Assembly: GCA_964532085.1 (NCBI GenBank)
Contig: CAZHHH010000031.1
Span: 1-23,064 of the forward strand
Direction: 5' to 3'
DNA: 23,064 nt
Source of the DNA: CAZHHH01 sp964532085
GTDB lineage: Bacteria; Bacteroidota; Bacteroidia; Bacteroidales; Marinilabiliaceae
Numbering within the stretch: the first letter of the stretch is position 1; each line of letters begins with the position of its first letter. Made by a program: the position numbers and the translations under genes. The notes beneath the pieces were generated by a model. The model ran no database searches. It saw nothing but the letters and a program-made list of their open reading frames with translations, and was not told the origin of the DNA. This document shows, one piece after another, positions 15,560 to 23,033 of this stretch.

Positions 15560-16426
15560 TTAAAATAGTTCATCATCAATTGAACTACTTACTTCTATTT
15601 CGCTATCCATACTTTGGTTTTCCCACGTTGGGGGGCTTTTTATAGTTGATATTAAAGTTGAATCTGTCGTTAACCATATATCAATAGATGCACCTAATCG
15701 TCTAGTTATTCCTTGTTCTGCAGGAGGATTTTGCTTCCAAACAAATGCTCTTATCGAATCATCTCTAGTAATCACATTGTCATCGTAAATAGTTGCTCCT
15801 ATATTGAGATATACACTTTGTGATATGCGTTTTGATTCATCTGTTGTAAGCCCAGTTAAATTTGGAATAGCTGTTGTTTCTCTACTTAATCCTTGTCCAA
15901 CAATTAGGTCTATTTTTGATCTTTTTGGTACTGATGTGCTTGGTTCAACAGGTTTTCCCTCATAGTGCTGACCTAATACAAGATTAGTATATTCAGAGGG
16001 AATATAAATCAGCTCACCAATTCTAAGACCAAATGATTCAATAATAACTTTTGCATCTCTTAAACTTAAGTCTGTAACTCTAGGAACTGCAACCATCTCT
16101 TCGCTCCATGCATTTATGGTGAAGAAAAGTCTCCTGTTCTTTTTAACTTTTTGTCCAGGCTTTGGATCTTGTTCAACAACTGCTCCTTTTGGAGCATTGT
16201 GGATATGAACTGAATCAATTATAGTATATCTAAGATTTTTAGATTTAATTAGATGTTGTAATTGCTGTTCTGTTAAGCCAATAAAATCTGGAGTTGGACT
16301 TCCTTGTCCGTGAAGTGTGTAAACTCTAAGAAACATAAAAGTGATTATAATTAGAATAATCAAGGAGGTTATTATTATTCCAATATGTTTCCAAATAGTT
16401 TTGTCAATAAATATTTTCCAGTTCAT
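15560..16426 (-). CDS. Single-pass membrane protein with three PASTA domains, no kinase domain
   Basis: This 288-residue protein has a short cytoplasmic N-terminus, one transmembrane helix (about 14-34) and three extracytoplasmic PASTA repeats (about 42-108, 112-180 and 186-255), each with the pattern P-x-(F/V/L)-x-G/D-L-x-x-x-x-A/Q and a closing V-x-x-Q-x-P-x-x-G-type segment. PASTA domains bind peptidoglycan stem peptides or mediate protein contacts in PknB-type kinases and PBPs. Here there is neither kinase nor transpeptidase domain, so it is a stand-alone PASTA protein, a common Bacteroidota form of unknown role. It heads a unit with rluD and ddl, fitting a cell-wall connection. The C-terminus is Ser/Asp/Glu-rich. 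Confidence 0.88.
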   Translation of the reverse strand: MNWKIFIDKTIWKHIGIIITSLIILIIITFMFLRVYTLHGQGSPTPDFIGLTEQQLQHLIKSKNLRYTIIDSVHIHNAPKGAVVEQDPKPGQKVKKNRRLFFTINAWSEEMVAVPRVTDLSLRDAKVIIESFGLRIGELIYIPSEYTNLVLGQHYEGKPVEPSTSVPKRSKIDLIVGQGLSRETTAIPNLTGLTTDESKRISQSVYLNIGATIYDDNVITRDDSIRAFVWKQNPPAEQGITRRLGASIDIWLTTDSTLISTIKSPPTWENQSMDSEIEVSSSIDDELF

Positions 16427-16492
16427 TTTCTTTCTTGTTATTATTTATCCAAAATTAATAATAAAAATATTAATAGTGATAACTTATAGAAA

Positions 16493-16524
16493 ACAAAAAA
16501 GACTCCATTATTAAAAGGAGCCTT
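16493..16524 (-). terminator. Terminator of rpmH
   Basis: On the minus strand AAGGCTCC pairs with GGAGTCTT (16524-16517 with 16506-16499) over 8 bp including one G-T. A T-rich tract follows. It lies 25 nt after the rpmH stop. Confidence 0.7.
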
Positions 16525-16548
16525 TAAAGTATCAAGAAGCTTAAATAA

Positions 16549-16707
16549 TTAAGCTTTGTGTCTTCTTTCACAGGAAACTGTTAATTTTTTTCTTCCTTTG
16601 GCACGTCTTGATGCCAAAACTCGGCGTCCGTTTGCTGTTGCCATACGACTACGGAATCCGTGCTTGTTTCTTCTCTTACGATTAGAGGGTTGAAATGTAC
16701 GTTTCAT
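16549..16707 (-). CDS. rpmH: 50S ribosomal protein L34
   Basis: The minus strand encodes a 52-residue, very basic protein beginning MKRTFQPSNRKRRNKHGFRS and continuing with the MATANGRRVLASRRAKGRKKL core, an unmistakable L34. It is a structural protein of the large ribosomal subunit. The C-terminal extension after KKLTV (SCERRHKA) is a few residues longer than the ~46-residue E. coli form. It has a consensus promoter at 16765-16795 and a terminator right after it, so it is probably a monocistronic unit. In many bacteria rnpA follows rpmH; here the next gene downstream is the PASTA-protein gene, and no rnpA is seen in the window. Confidence 0.97.
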   Translation of the reverse strand: MKRTFQPSNRKRRNKHGFRSRMATANGRRVLASRRAKGRKKLTVSCERRHKA

Positions 16708-16764
16708 CTTCTTTACTTATTTATCGTTCTATTTATAAAATAATATTTTTTCAAATTTGAGTTG

Positions 16765-16795
16765 CAAAAATAGATGTTTTTTTTGTTAATACAAA
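16765..16795 (-). promoter_or_regulatory. Consensus Bacteroidota promoter for rpmH
   Basis: The minus strand reads TTTG (16795-16792), exactly 19 nt, then TATTTTTG (16772-16765). Both boxes match the Bacteroidota primary sigma consensus fully. Transcription would start about 50 nt before the rpmH ATG. This is the clearest promoter in the window. Confidence 0.8.
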
Positions 16796-16814
16796 AGATT
16801 GAGGTTTAATTTTG

Positions 16815-17435
16815 TTAAAAAGGAAGATGAACTATTTTTTTAGTCTCAAAAAATGGCAAATTAAATACTTCATCTAAGTCACTAATAATTGCACGTTTTC
16901 CAAAAGGTCTTAATTCTTCAGTTAAATCTCCACCTTTTAAATATAAAATACCATTGGGGAGTGCATTTTGTTGTTTTTTTGAAATTAAATGTTTCGTTAA
17001 TCTGTGAAAAAGCGACATGTCACTAACTGCACGACTGACTATAAAGTCAAAACTTCCTTTAAAATTTTCAGATCTAGTCTGATGAGTTGTAACATTAGTC
17101 AGATTTAATTCCGTTTTGACAGCATCAACTACTTTTATTTTTTTGCCGATTGAATCAATAAGTGTAAACCGAACTTCTGGAAAATATATTGCTAAAGGAA
17201 TACCAGGAAATCCACCGCCTGTACCAACATCTATAATGTTTGAACCAGATTTGAAGTTTATCAATGTTGCAATAGCTAAAGAGTGCAAAACATGGCGCTC
17301 ATAAAATGAATCCATATCTTTTCGAGATATTACATTTATTTTGCTATTCCATTCGCCATAAATGGTACTTAATTGTGCAAATTGCTCTTTCTGTTTTTCT
17401 GTAAAATTATTGAAATAATTTAGAATCAGCTCCAT
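16815..17435 (-). CDS. rsmG: 16S rRNA (guanine-N7) methyltransferase RsmG (GidB)
   Basis: This 206-residue SAM-dependent enzyme methylates G527 (E. coli numbering) of 16S rRNA. It carries the family's N-terminal helical part (about 1-55; YGEWNSKINVISRKD, YERHVLHSLAI) and the SAM-binding motif IIDVGTGGGFPGIPLAI (about 66-82). Next come FTLIDS (motif II) and FDFIVSRAV (motif IV). Length is normal. It begins 6 bp after the ECF sigma gene on the same strand, so the glycosyltransferase, sigma factor and rsmG are probably co-transcribed. Loss of RsmG gives low-level streptomycin resistance in several bacteria; nothing here suggests loss. Confidence 0.95.
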   Translation of the reverse strand: MELILNYFNNFTEKQKEQFAQLSTIYGEWNSKINVISRKDMDSFYERHVLHSLAIATLINFKSGSNIIDVGTGGGFPGIPLAIYFPEVRFTLIDSIGKKIKVVDAVKTELNLTNVTTHQTRSENFKGSFDFIVSRAVSDMSLFHRLTKHLISKKQQNALPNGILYLKGGDLTEELRPFGKRAIISDLDEVFNLPFFETKKIVHLPF

Positions 17436-17441
17436 CTATTT

Positions 17442-18065
17442 TTATTGTTTATTTCTTGAACGGTCAATTTCACTATCTTTAAGAGTGTTATATAATAATT
17501 CTCTTGCTCTAAAAAGTTGTGCTTTAACTGTCCCTAATGGTAAATCAAGCTCTTCGGCTATCTCTTGATAAGTGTACTCTTTAAAATATCTAAGTTCAAC
17601 TAGGGTTCGGTATCTTGGTTTTAGTTTCTTAACAACTGTGCGCATTAAAACAGCCCTTTGTTGCTTGATAAGGTTTTCTGCAGGGTCTGGTTCATTATCT
17701 TCTAGATGAATTTGAGGTCTATATTGTTTGTCATCATCGCTGTTATCAACATCAATGGAGACAAGCTTAGCTCTCTTTTTTCTTAAAAAGTCAATGCAGT
17801 TATTAGAGGCAATTTTAAATAACCATGTGCTAAAAGCATAATTGGGAGAATATTGATGTATGCTTCTAAATGCTTTTCCAAATGCTTCAATTGTTAAATC
17901 TTCAGCATCGGTTTTGTTATTAACCATTTTTAAAAGCATAAAGTAGATTGAGTCTCTATATCGACTCATTAGTTCAGCATAGGCTTGTTGATCGCCTTGG
18001 ATAGCTTTTTGAACTAAATCATAATCATATCTTCCTTTTTCGGATAAGTTTGGATTTACTTCCAT
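17442..18065 (-). CDS. ECF-type RNA polymerase sigma factor
   Basis: This 207-residue protein has sigma region 2 (about 28-95; the core-binding DAEDLTIEAFGKAF and the promoter-contact part YAFSTWLFKIASNNCIDFLRKK) and region 4 (about 137-195; YTYQEIAEELDLPLGTVKAQLFRAREL, a clear helix-turn-helix). Regions 1 and 3 are absent, which defines the ECF class. The linker between the two domains (about 100-135) is long and acidic. No anti-sigma factor gene is adjacent, unlike most ECF operons. Instead it overlaps the upstream glycosyltransferase gene by 10 bp and is followed by rsmG. Similar long-linker ECF factors are conserved in Bacteroidota without a fixed anti-sigma partner. The regulon is unknown. 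Confidence 0.93.
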   Translation of the reverse strand: MEVNPNLSEKGRYDYDLVQKAIQGDQQAYAELMSRYRDSIYFMLLKMVNNKTDAEDLTIEAFGKAFRSIHQYSPNYAFSTWLFKIASNNCIDFLRKKRAKLVSIDVDNSDDDKQYRPQIHLEDNEPDPAENLIKQQRAVLMRTVVKKLKPRYRTLVELRYFKEYTYQEIAEELDLPLGTVKAQLFRARELLYNTLKDSEIDRSRNKQ

Positions 18066-19189
18066 CTGTTTTTGTTTCTTCGTACACTACTTAAATAAGC
18101 CCATAATAAAAATAATGGGTGTAATAAATCAAAAAATAGCAAAGACCAATAAAGTTTGCCTTGATTTAATAATTTAGATATTTTTCGCCATAATATTAAT
18201 TGAATAAGATATTTCAAAAATACTAAAGAACCTACAATAATTACAAATTTATTAATTAAAATCAAAAATATTGCACTAATAATTAAAAATAGGCGACTAA
18301 ATGGTTCTATAAATAAGCTGAATTTTATTCTTCTTTTGTGATAATGTGCAGTTGTTAAGTGTCTTGATTTTTGATCTTTCCATCTACTTAGGTTTTGTGG
18401 ACCTAAAGAAAATGTGTGTGCGGATGGATTAACAACTATCGAAGTGTTGTTTTTTGTAGCTGTTTCACTAATAAATAGATCATCATCTCCTGATGCAATG
18501 TGCATGTGACTTGACATTCCTCTGTTTTGAGTAAAAAGACTTTTTTTATAAGCCAAATTACGACCAACACCCATATATGGTCTACGTTTTAACGCATAAC
18601 TTAAATATTGAATGGCTATATAAAAAGTGTCATATCTTATGAGAAAGTTGGTAAAACCTTTCTCTTTTTTATAAGCTCCAAATCCTAAAACTATCTCTTT
18701 GTTTTCCTTTGCAAATCCAGATACCATCCCTTTTAGCCATTGGTCTGTGGCTGCATAGCAATCTGCATCTGTAAATACAAGGTGTTCATTGTTTGCCGCT
18801 TTTATCCCTATAGAAACAGCTAACTTCTTGCCATGAGTAAATTTTTTATCAATGGGAATGGATGTATAATATAAATGAGGATGCTCTTGTTTAAATTTAG
18901 AAAGAACTAACTCTGTATCATCTTCAGAACCATCGTTGACAACAATTACTTCAAAATTAGGATAATCTTGATTTAAAATTGAAGGAAGAAAATTGGTCAG
19001 ATTTATTGATTCATTTTTAGCACAAATAATAACAGAAACTGGAGGTGTGAAAGAGTTATCAACTTCTCCCTGTTTGTAGAAAGCCAAATTCCTAACTCTA
19101 AAGAGTAGGTGATATAATTGTATTACAAAACTTATCAGCAAAACAGCTGAAACAATCTGAATCTCAAGTGGCAAGTCTATTATATTCAT
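18056..19189 (-). CDS. Membrane-bound family 2 glycosyltransferase
   Basis: This 377-residue protein has an N-terminal transmembrane helix (about 9-30), a GT-A catalytic domain of the GT2 type (about 50-280), and two or three C-terminal transmembrane helices (about 293-365) ending in a basic tail. Catalytic motifs are complete: VSVIICAKNE (51-60), VVNDGSEDD (83-91), the DAD metal-binding motif (141-143), GDDDLF (234-239) as acceptor/base site, and RWKDQKSRH (269-277) in the place of the QxxRW motif. That architecture suggests a processive or lipid-linked polysaccharide synthase acting at the inner membrane, but donor and product are unknown. It overlaps the ECF sigma gene by 10 bp and heads that operon. 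Confidence 0.9.
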   Translation of the reverse strand: MNIIDLPLEIQIVSAVLLISFVIQLYHLLFRVRNLAFYKQGEVDNSFTPPVSVIICAKNESINLTNFLPSILNQDYPNFEVIVVNDGSEDDTELVLSKFKQEHPHLYYTSIPIDKKFTHGKKLAVSIGIKAANNEHLVFTDADCYAATDQWLKGMVSGFAKENKEIVLGFGAYKKEKGFTNFLIRYDTFYIAIQYLSYALKRRPYMGVGRNLAYKKSLFTQNRGMSSHMHIASGDDDLFISETATKNNTSIVVNPSAHTFSLGPQNLSRWKDQKSRHLTTAHYHKRRIKFSLFIEPFSRLFLIISAIFLILINKFVIIVGSLVFLKYLIQLILWRKISKLLNQGKLYWSLLFFDLLHPLFLLWAYLSSVRRNKNRWK

Positions 19190-19308
19190 TTTTTTGTATT
19201 AGAATTAAAAGGCCAAAATAGTAATTTTTTAACAAATTGTAGTTATCTCGTAGCTAATAATAAAAATATAGAAATAATAAATTACCTCTTTTATAAATCT
19301 CTTATTGT

Positions 19309-19316
19309 TATATTTG
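19309..19316 (+). promoter_or_regulatory. -7 box of the tgt promoter
   Basis: TATATTTG matches the Bacteroidota -7 consensus fully. No good TTTG stands 19-21 nt upstream. Transcription would begin near 19322, about 15 nt before the ATG at 19338. A possible upstream TTG start at 19305 would lie inside this box, which argues for the ATG. Confidence 0.55.
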
Positions 19317-19337
19317 CATAAATTATATAGAATAAAA

Positions 19338-20468
19338 ATGAAGTTTGAATTACAGAATAATGATAGCATGTCAAATGCTAGGGCTGGTTTAATAACTACT
19401 GACCATGGACAAATTGAAACTCCTATATTTATGCCTGTTGGAACTCTTGGGTCTGTAAAAGGGATTCATGTAAAAGATTTACACCAGCAGGTTGCACCGC
19501 ATATAATATTAGGTAATACATATCATCTCTATTTAAGACCAGGGCTAGATGTGTTAAATGCTGCAGGTGGATTGCATAAATTTATAGGTTGGGATAAACC
19601 AATTCTTACAGATAGTGGTGGGTTTCAGGTTTTTTCATTAAGTCATAGAAGAAAATTGAGTGAAGAGGGAGCTAGATTTCAATCACATATAGATGGCTCG
19701 TATCATATTTTTACACCCGAAAATGTTGTTGAAACTCAGCGTATTATTGGTGCTGATATCATTATGGCTTTTGATGAATGTCCTCCAGGAGATTCTGATT
19801 ATAATTATGCAAAAAAATCTATGGAGCTAACGCATAGATGGCTAAAAAGGGGAGTTGAAAAGTTTGATGCTACCGATCCACTTTATGGATATTCACAAAC
19901 ATTTTTTCCGATTGTGCAAGGTTCAGGATATCGTGATTTAAGAAGAGCTTCAGCTGAGTATATTGCATCTTTTGAACGAGATGGAAATGCGATTGGAGGA
20001 TTAGCAGTGGGAGAGCCAGAGGAGGTAATGTATGAGATGATTGAGGTGGTGAATGAAGTTTTGCCAACTGATAAACCACGATATTTAATGGGAGTTGGAA
20101 CACCAGCAAATATTCTACAAGCAATTGACCGTGGTGTTGATATGTTTGACTGCGTTATGCCAACAAGAAATGGAAGAAATGGAATGTTATTTACATCGCA
20201 AGGTATAATAAATATAAAAAACAAAAAATGGCAGAAAGATTTCTCTCCTATAGATAGTGATGGGCATTCAGAGTTTGATTTGATATATTCAAAAGCATAT
20301 TTGAGGCATCTTTTTGTATCAGGGGAGATGCTGGGTCCACAAATTGCGTCTATTCATAATTTGGCATTTTATTTATGGCTCGTAAAAGAAGCAAGAAAAC
20401 AGATTGTAAATAATAATTTTAGAGCTTGGAAAGATAAAATGGTAAAACAGTTGACTCAAAGGTTGTAG
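19338..20468 (+). CDS. tgt: tRNA-guanine transglycosylase lacking the usual zinc cysteines
   Basis: This 376-residue enzyme exchanges guanine-34 of tRNAs with GU(N) anticodons for preQ1, a step to queuosine. The TIM-barrel motifs are intact: TDSGGFQVFS (91-100) with the general-acid Asp92, GGLAVGEP, and MFDCVMPTRNGRNG with the nucleophilic Asp (about 271). In E. coli and Zymomonas Tgt a zinc is held by C-x-C-x2-C plus a His. Here the aligned stretch PIDSDGHSEFDLIYSKAYL (304-322) has Gly309, Ser311 and Asp314 at the cysteine positions, while the His of SIHNL (about 340) remains. I chose ATG 19338 over an in-frame TTG at 19305, which falls in the promoter. lptG follows 73 bp later. Confidence 0.95.
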   Translation: MKFELQNNDSMSNARAGLITTDHGQIETPIFMPVGTLGSVKGIHVKDLHQQVAPHIILGNTYHLYLRPGLDVLNAAGGLHKFIGWDKPILTDSGGFQVFSLSHRRKLSEEGARFQSHIDGSYHIFTPENVVETQRIIGADIIMAFDECPPGDSDYNYAKKSMELTHRWLKRGVEKFDATDPLYGYSQTFFPIVQGSGYRDLRRASAEYIASFERDGNAIGGLAVGEPEEVMYEMIEVVNEVLPTDKPRYLMGVGTPANILQAIDRGVDMFDCVMPTRNGRNGMLFTSQGIINIKNKKWQKDFSPIDSDGHSEFDLIYSKAYLRHLFVSGEMLGPQIASIHNLAFYLWLVKEARKQIVNNNFRAWKDKMVKQLTQRL

Positions 20469-20541
20469 AGTCTTTAATATTTTATGTTACTTTGTGAATG
20501 TGAAATAATGTTGCAATTGAAAAATAGTAAAAATTATTCTT

Positions 20542-20861
20542 TTGAAAAAGTTAGATTTATATATACTTAAAAAGTTTTTAGGGACTTTCTTTTTTGCAAT
20601 TTTGCTTATTATAAGCATATCAATTGTGTTTGATATGGCAGAAAAGATTGATGATTTCTTGGAGTCTACAGTAACTCTAGAAATGATAGTTTTTGATTAT
20701 TATATCAATTTTATCCCTTATTTTGCTAACCTTTTTACTCCGATGTTTGTTTTTATTGGAGTTATATTTTTTACTTCAAAAATGGCATATCGAACAGAAA
20801 TTATTGCCATTTTATCTAGTGGAATTAGTTTTAGAAGAATGCTGTTACCCTATTTTTTAGG
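20542..20861 (+). CDS. lptG: LptF/LptG (YjgP/YjgQ) permease, 5' part, cut by scaffold gap
   Basis: The visible 106 residues match the N-terminus of the LptF/LptG family, inner-membrane subunits of the LptB2FG transporter that extracts lipopolysaccharide for export to the outer membrane. The start LDLYILKKFLGTFFFA and the first transmembrane helix (about 10-30), then DFLE and a second and third hydrophobic segment (about 50-100), are typical. The start codon is TTG at 20542; no in-frame ATG lies closer to a sensible N-terminus. The usual length is about 360 residues, so some 250 residues are hidden by or beyond the N run. LptF versus LptG cannot be settled from this part. tgt followed by such a permease is a common Bacteroidota order. 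Confidence 0.85.
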
Positions 20862-20961
20862 NNNNNNNNNNNNNNNNNNNNNNNNNNNNNNNNNNNNNNN
20901 NNNNNNNNNNNNNNNNNNNNNNNNNNNNNNNNNNNNNNNNNNNNNNNNNNNNNNNNNNNNN
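20862..20961. other. Scaffold gap with real missing sequence
   Basis: There are 100 N inside the lptG gene. Unlike the other two gaps, the flanks share no sequence. The remaining ~750 nt of lptG are not found after the gap, so the 100 N is a placeholder and the true gap is longer. 20962-21079 has no recognisable gene. Confidence 0.9.
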
Positions 20962-21079
20962 TTTTTGTTGTTGAAAAATTCTATTCTTCACTCTAAAATT
21001 AGTAATTATGTAACTTAATTAGAAGTCAGAAAATAGTTAAAGTGCTGATTTCTATGATATTAATCAAAACTAATTAATT

Positions 21080-22624
21080 ATGTCATTAAAAAAGAACATC
21101 CTTGATCTCCGTAAGAGGAGGGAAAAGGTTCAGTTAGGAGGTGGCGAGAAGGCTATCGAGAAGCAGAAAGCTATGGGTAAAATGACTGCCCGTTCACGTA
21201 TTTTATCACTTCTTGACGATGAATCATTTACCGAGTATGACCTTTTCGTAGAACACGAAGCACGTGATTTCGGAATGGACAAAAAGGAGTTACATGGTGA
21301 TGGTGTAATTATCGGAACGGGTACAATTTATGGTGACCCTGTTTGTATTTTTGCACAAGACTTTACAGTTGCTGGTGGTTCTCTAGGACTTATGCACGCT
21401 CGTAAAATCACCAAAATCATGGATCATGCTTTAAAAATGCGTGTACCTTTGATTGGTATTAACGACTCGGGCGGTGCTCGTATTCAAGAAGGTGTTAACT
21501 CATTAGCTGGTTATGGAGAAATATTCTACCGTAACACAATCGCTTCAGGAGTTATTCCTCAAATTTCTGTTATTTTAGGACCTTGTGCCGGTGGAGCAGT
21601 TTACTCGCCTGCATTGACTGACTTTGTCTTTGTGGTGGACAATATTTCTAAAATGTTTATCACAGGACCAGGTGTTATTAAAACAGTTCTTGGTGAAGAA
21701 ATTTCGATGGAAGAGCTTGGAGGTGCACGTGTTCATGCTGAAACAACAGGAAATGCACACTTCTTTGCAGAGAGTGAGTTAGAGTGCTTTGACCAAATAA
21801 AAGAACTAATCTCTTTTATCCCACGAAGCAATAGCACTAAAGCAAAAGTCTTTCCACCTCGTGAGCCTAAATTTGAGAAAAATATTGAGGATATTATACC
21901 AGCAGATCCAAAACAGCCTTATGACGTTAGAGACGTTATTAAAGCAATTGTTGATGATTCTCGTTTCTTTGAGGTTCAAGAGCTGTTTGCACCAAATATC
22001 GTTATTGGATTTGGAAGAATGAATGGTCAAACTATTGGGTTTGTTGCTAACCAGCCATTATATCTTGCTGGTGTGTTAGATTGCGATAGCTCTGATAAAG
22101 CAGCTCGTTTTATTAGATATTGTGATGCATTTAATATTCCAATTATTACACTTGAAGATATGCCTGGTTATTTACCTGGTGTTGATCAAGAGCATGCTGG
22201 TGTTATTCGTCATGGTGCAAAGATGCTTTATGCATATTCGGAAGCAACTGTACCAAAAATTACAGTGATTCTTAGAAAAGCTTATGGTGGTGGTTATATT
22301 GCAATGAACTCAAGACACCTAGGTGCTGATTTCATGTTTGCATGGCCAACTGCAGAAATAGCTGTTATGGGACCAGAGGGTGCTGCTAATATTATCTTTA
22401 AGAAAGAGATTGAAGAAGCAGAGGACCCAGACAAAATGAGAGCTGAAAAAGTACAAGAGTATATCGAAAGGTTTGCTAATCCGTATGTTGCAGCTTCAAA
22501 GGGATATATTGATTCTGTTATCGAGCCTGCAGAAACTCGTCAAATGCTTTTACATGCAATTGAAGTTTCTAGCAATAAAATTGATGCTCGTCCAGAGAAA
22601 AAACATGGTATCCCACCATTCTAA
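21080..22624 (+). CDS. Acyl-CoA carboxylase/decarboxylase carboxyltransferase subunit (PccB/MmdA type)
   Basis: This 514-residue protein belongs to the family of propionyl-CoA carboxylase beta and methylmalonyl-CoA decarboxylase alpha subunits. It moves CO2 between carboxybiotin and an acyl-CoA such as propionyl/methylmalonyl-CoA. Both crotonase-like halves are complete: the N-half has NDSGGARIQEGV and GPCAGGAVYSPALTDF, forming the oxyanion hole and CoA site, and the C-half has LEDMPGYLPGVDQEHAGVIRHGAK and RKAYGGGYIAMNSR. The C-terminus HGIPPF is typical. A biotin carrier gene follows 8 bp later, but neither a biotin carboxylase (accC) nor a sodium-pump beta subunit (oadB/mmdB) is in the window, so carboxylase versus decarboxylase is open. 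In Bacteroidota the enzyme serves the succinate-propionate pathway. Confidence 0.93.
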   Translation: MSLKKNILDLRKRREKVQLGGGEKAIEKQKAMGKMTARSRILSLLDDESFTEYDLFVEHEARDFGMDKKELHGDGVIIGTGTIYGDPVCIFAQDFTVAGGSLGLMHARKITKIMDHALKMRVPLIGINDSGGARIQEGVNSLAGYGEIFYRNTIASGVIPQISVILGPCAGGAVYSPALTDFVFVVDNISKMFITGPGVIKTVLGEEISMEELGGARVHAETTGNAHFFAESELECFDQIKELISFIPRSNSTKAKVFPPREPKFEKNIEDIIPADPKQPYDVRDVIKAIVDDSRFFEVQELFAPNIVIGFGRMNGQTIGFVANQPLYLAGVLDCDSSDKAARFIRYCDAFNIPIITLEDMPGYLPGVDQEHAGVIRHGAKMLYAYSEATVPKITVILRKAYGGGYIAMNSRHLGADFMFAWPTAEIAVMGPEGAANIIFKKEIEEAEDPDKMRAEKVQEYIERFANPYVAASKGYIDSVIEPAETRQMLLHAIEVSSNKIDARPEKKHGIPPF

Positions 22625-22632
22625 AAATTAAT

Positions 22633-22956
22633 ATGATGAGTAAACAAAAAGCTGAATTAGTCGATTTTGCTATTTTGTCAAGAAAGTATAAAACTCAATT
22701 GACAAAAAAGTTTATAAATCGTGAACAATATGAAGCACCAGACCCAAATGAGATTAAATCTTATATACCGGGTACTATTGTAGATATTACTGCAAAAGAA
22801 GGTGCAGAGCTAAAAGAAGGTGATTTAGTTTTGATTCTTGAAGCAATGAAAATGAGAAACGAAATTAAAATGCCTTTTGATGGTAAAATTAAAGAGATAC
22901 TTGTAACCAAAGATGAAAAAATCCCAAAAGGACATCTTATGGTGGTTGTAGAATAA
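22633..22956 (+). CDS. Biotin carboxyl carrier protein (biotin/lipoyl attachment domain)
   Basis: This 107-residue protein ends in a biotinyl domain (about 42-107): the hallmark EAMKM (70-74) holds the biotinylated Lys73, between PGTIVDI and MPFDGKI. It would carry carboxybiotin to the carboxyltransferase encoded 8 bp upstream. The N-terminal ~40 residues are charged and form only a short linker; the long Ala/Pro-rich linker found in many such subunits (for example GcdC or MmdC) is missing. The start is ATG 22633 or the adjacent ATG 22636. A strong terminator begins a few bases after the stop, so the operon ends here. Confidence 0.92.
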   Translation: MMSKQKAELVDFAILSRKYKTQLTKKFINREQYEAPDPNEIKSYIPGTIVDITAKEGAELKEGDLVLILEAMKMRNEIKMPFDGKIKEILVTKDEKIPKGHLMVVVE

Positions 22957-22959
22957 ATA

Positions 22960-22993
22960 AAAAAAAGAGCTGTTTTTACACAGCTCTTTTTTT
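22960..22993 (+). terminator. Strong intrinsic terminator after the biotin carrier gene
   Basis: AGAGCTGT (22966-22973) pairs perfectly with ACAGCTCT (22980-22987), with a 6-nt loop. An A-run precedes and a T-run follows, so it could act in both directions. It closes the carboxyltransferase operon. Confidence 0.9.
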
Positions 22994-23019
22994 ATGCTCT
23001 AAAATCCACTTTTCTTCTC

Positions 23020-23033
23020 GCCTGCGATGAGAC
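23020..23033 (-). repeat. Fragment of a dispersed repeat also present after glnN
   Basis: The minus strand reads GTCTCATCGCAGGC, matching 12589-12602 at 13 of 14 positions. With the odd tail AACTTTCAGCTTTCAG at the window edge it suggests the start of a repeat-bearing intergenic region. It is too short to be certain. Confidence 0.35.

Noticed and set aside
19305..19337. Upstream TTG start for tgt
   Set aside because: It would put the start codon inside the -7 promoter box, and the extra 11 residues are not typical of Tgt. The ATG at 19338 gives the normal N-terminus.
20962..21018. C-terminal end of LptG after the gap
   Set aside because: The in-frame 18 residues do not resemble a LptG C-terminus, and the frame match across 100 placeholder N is meaningless.
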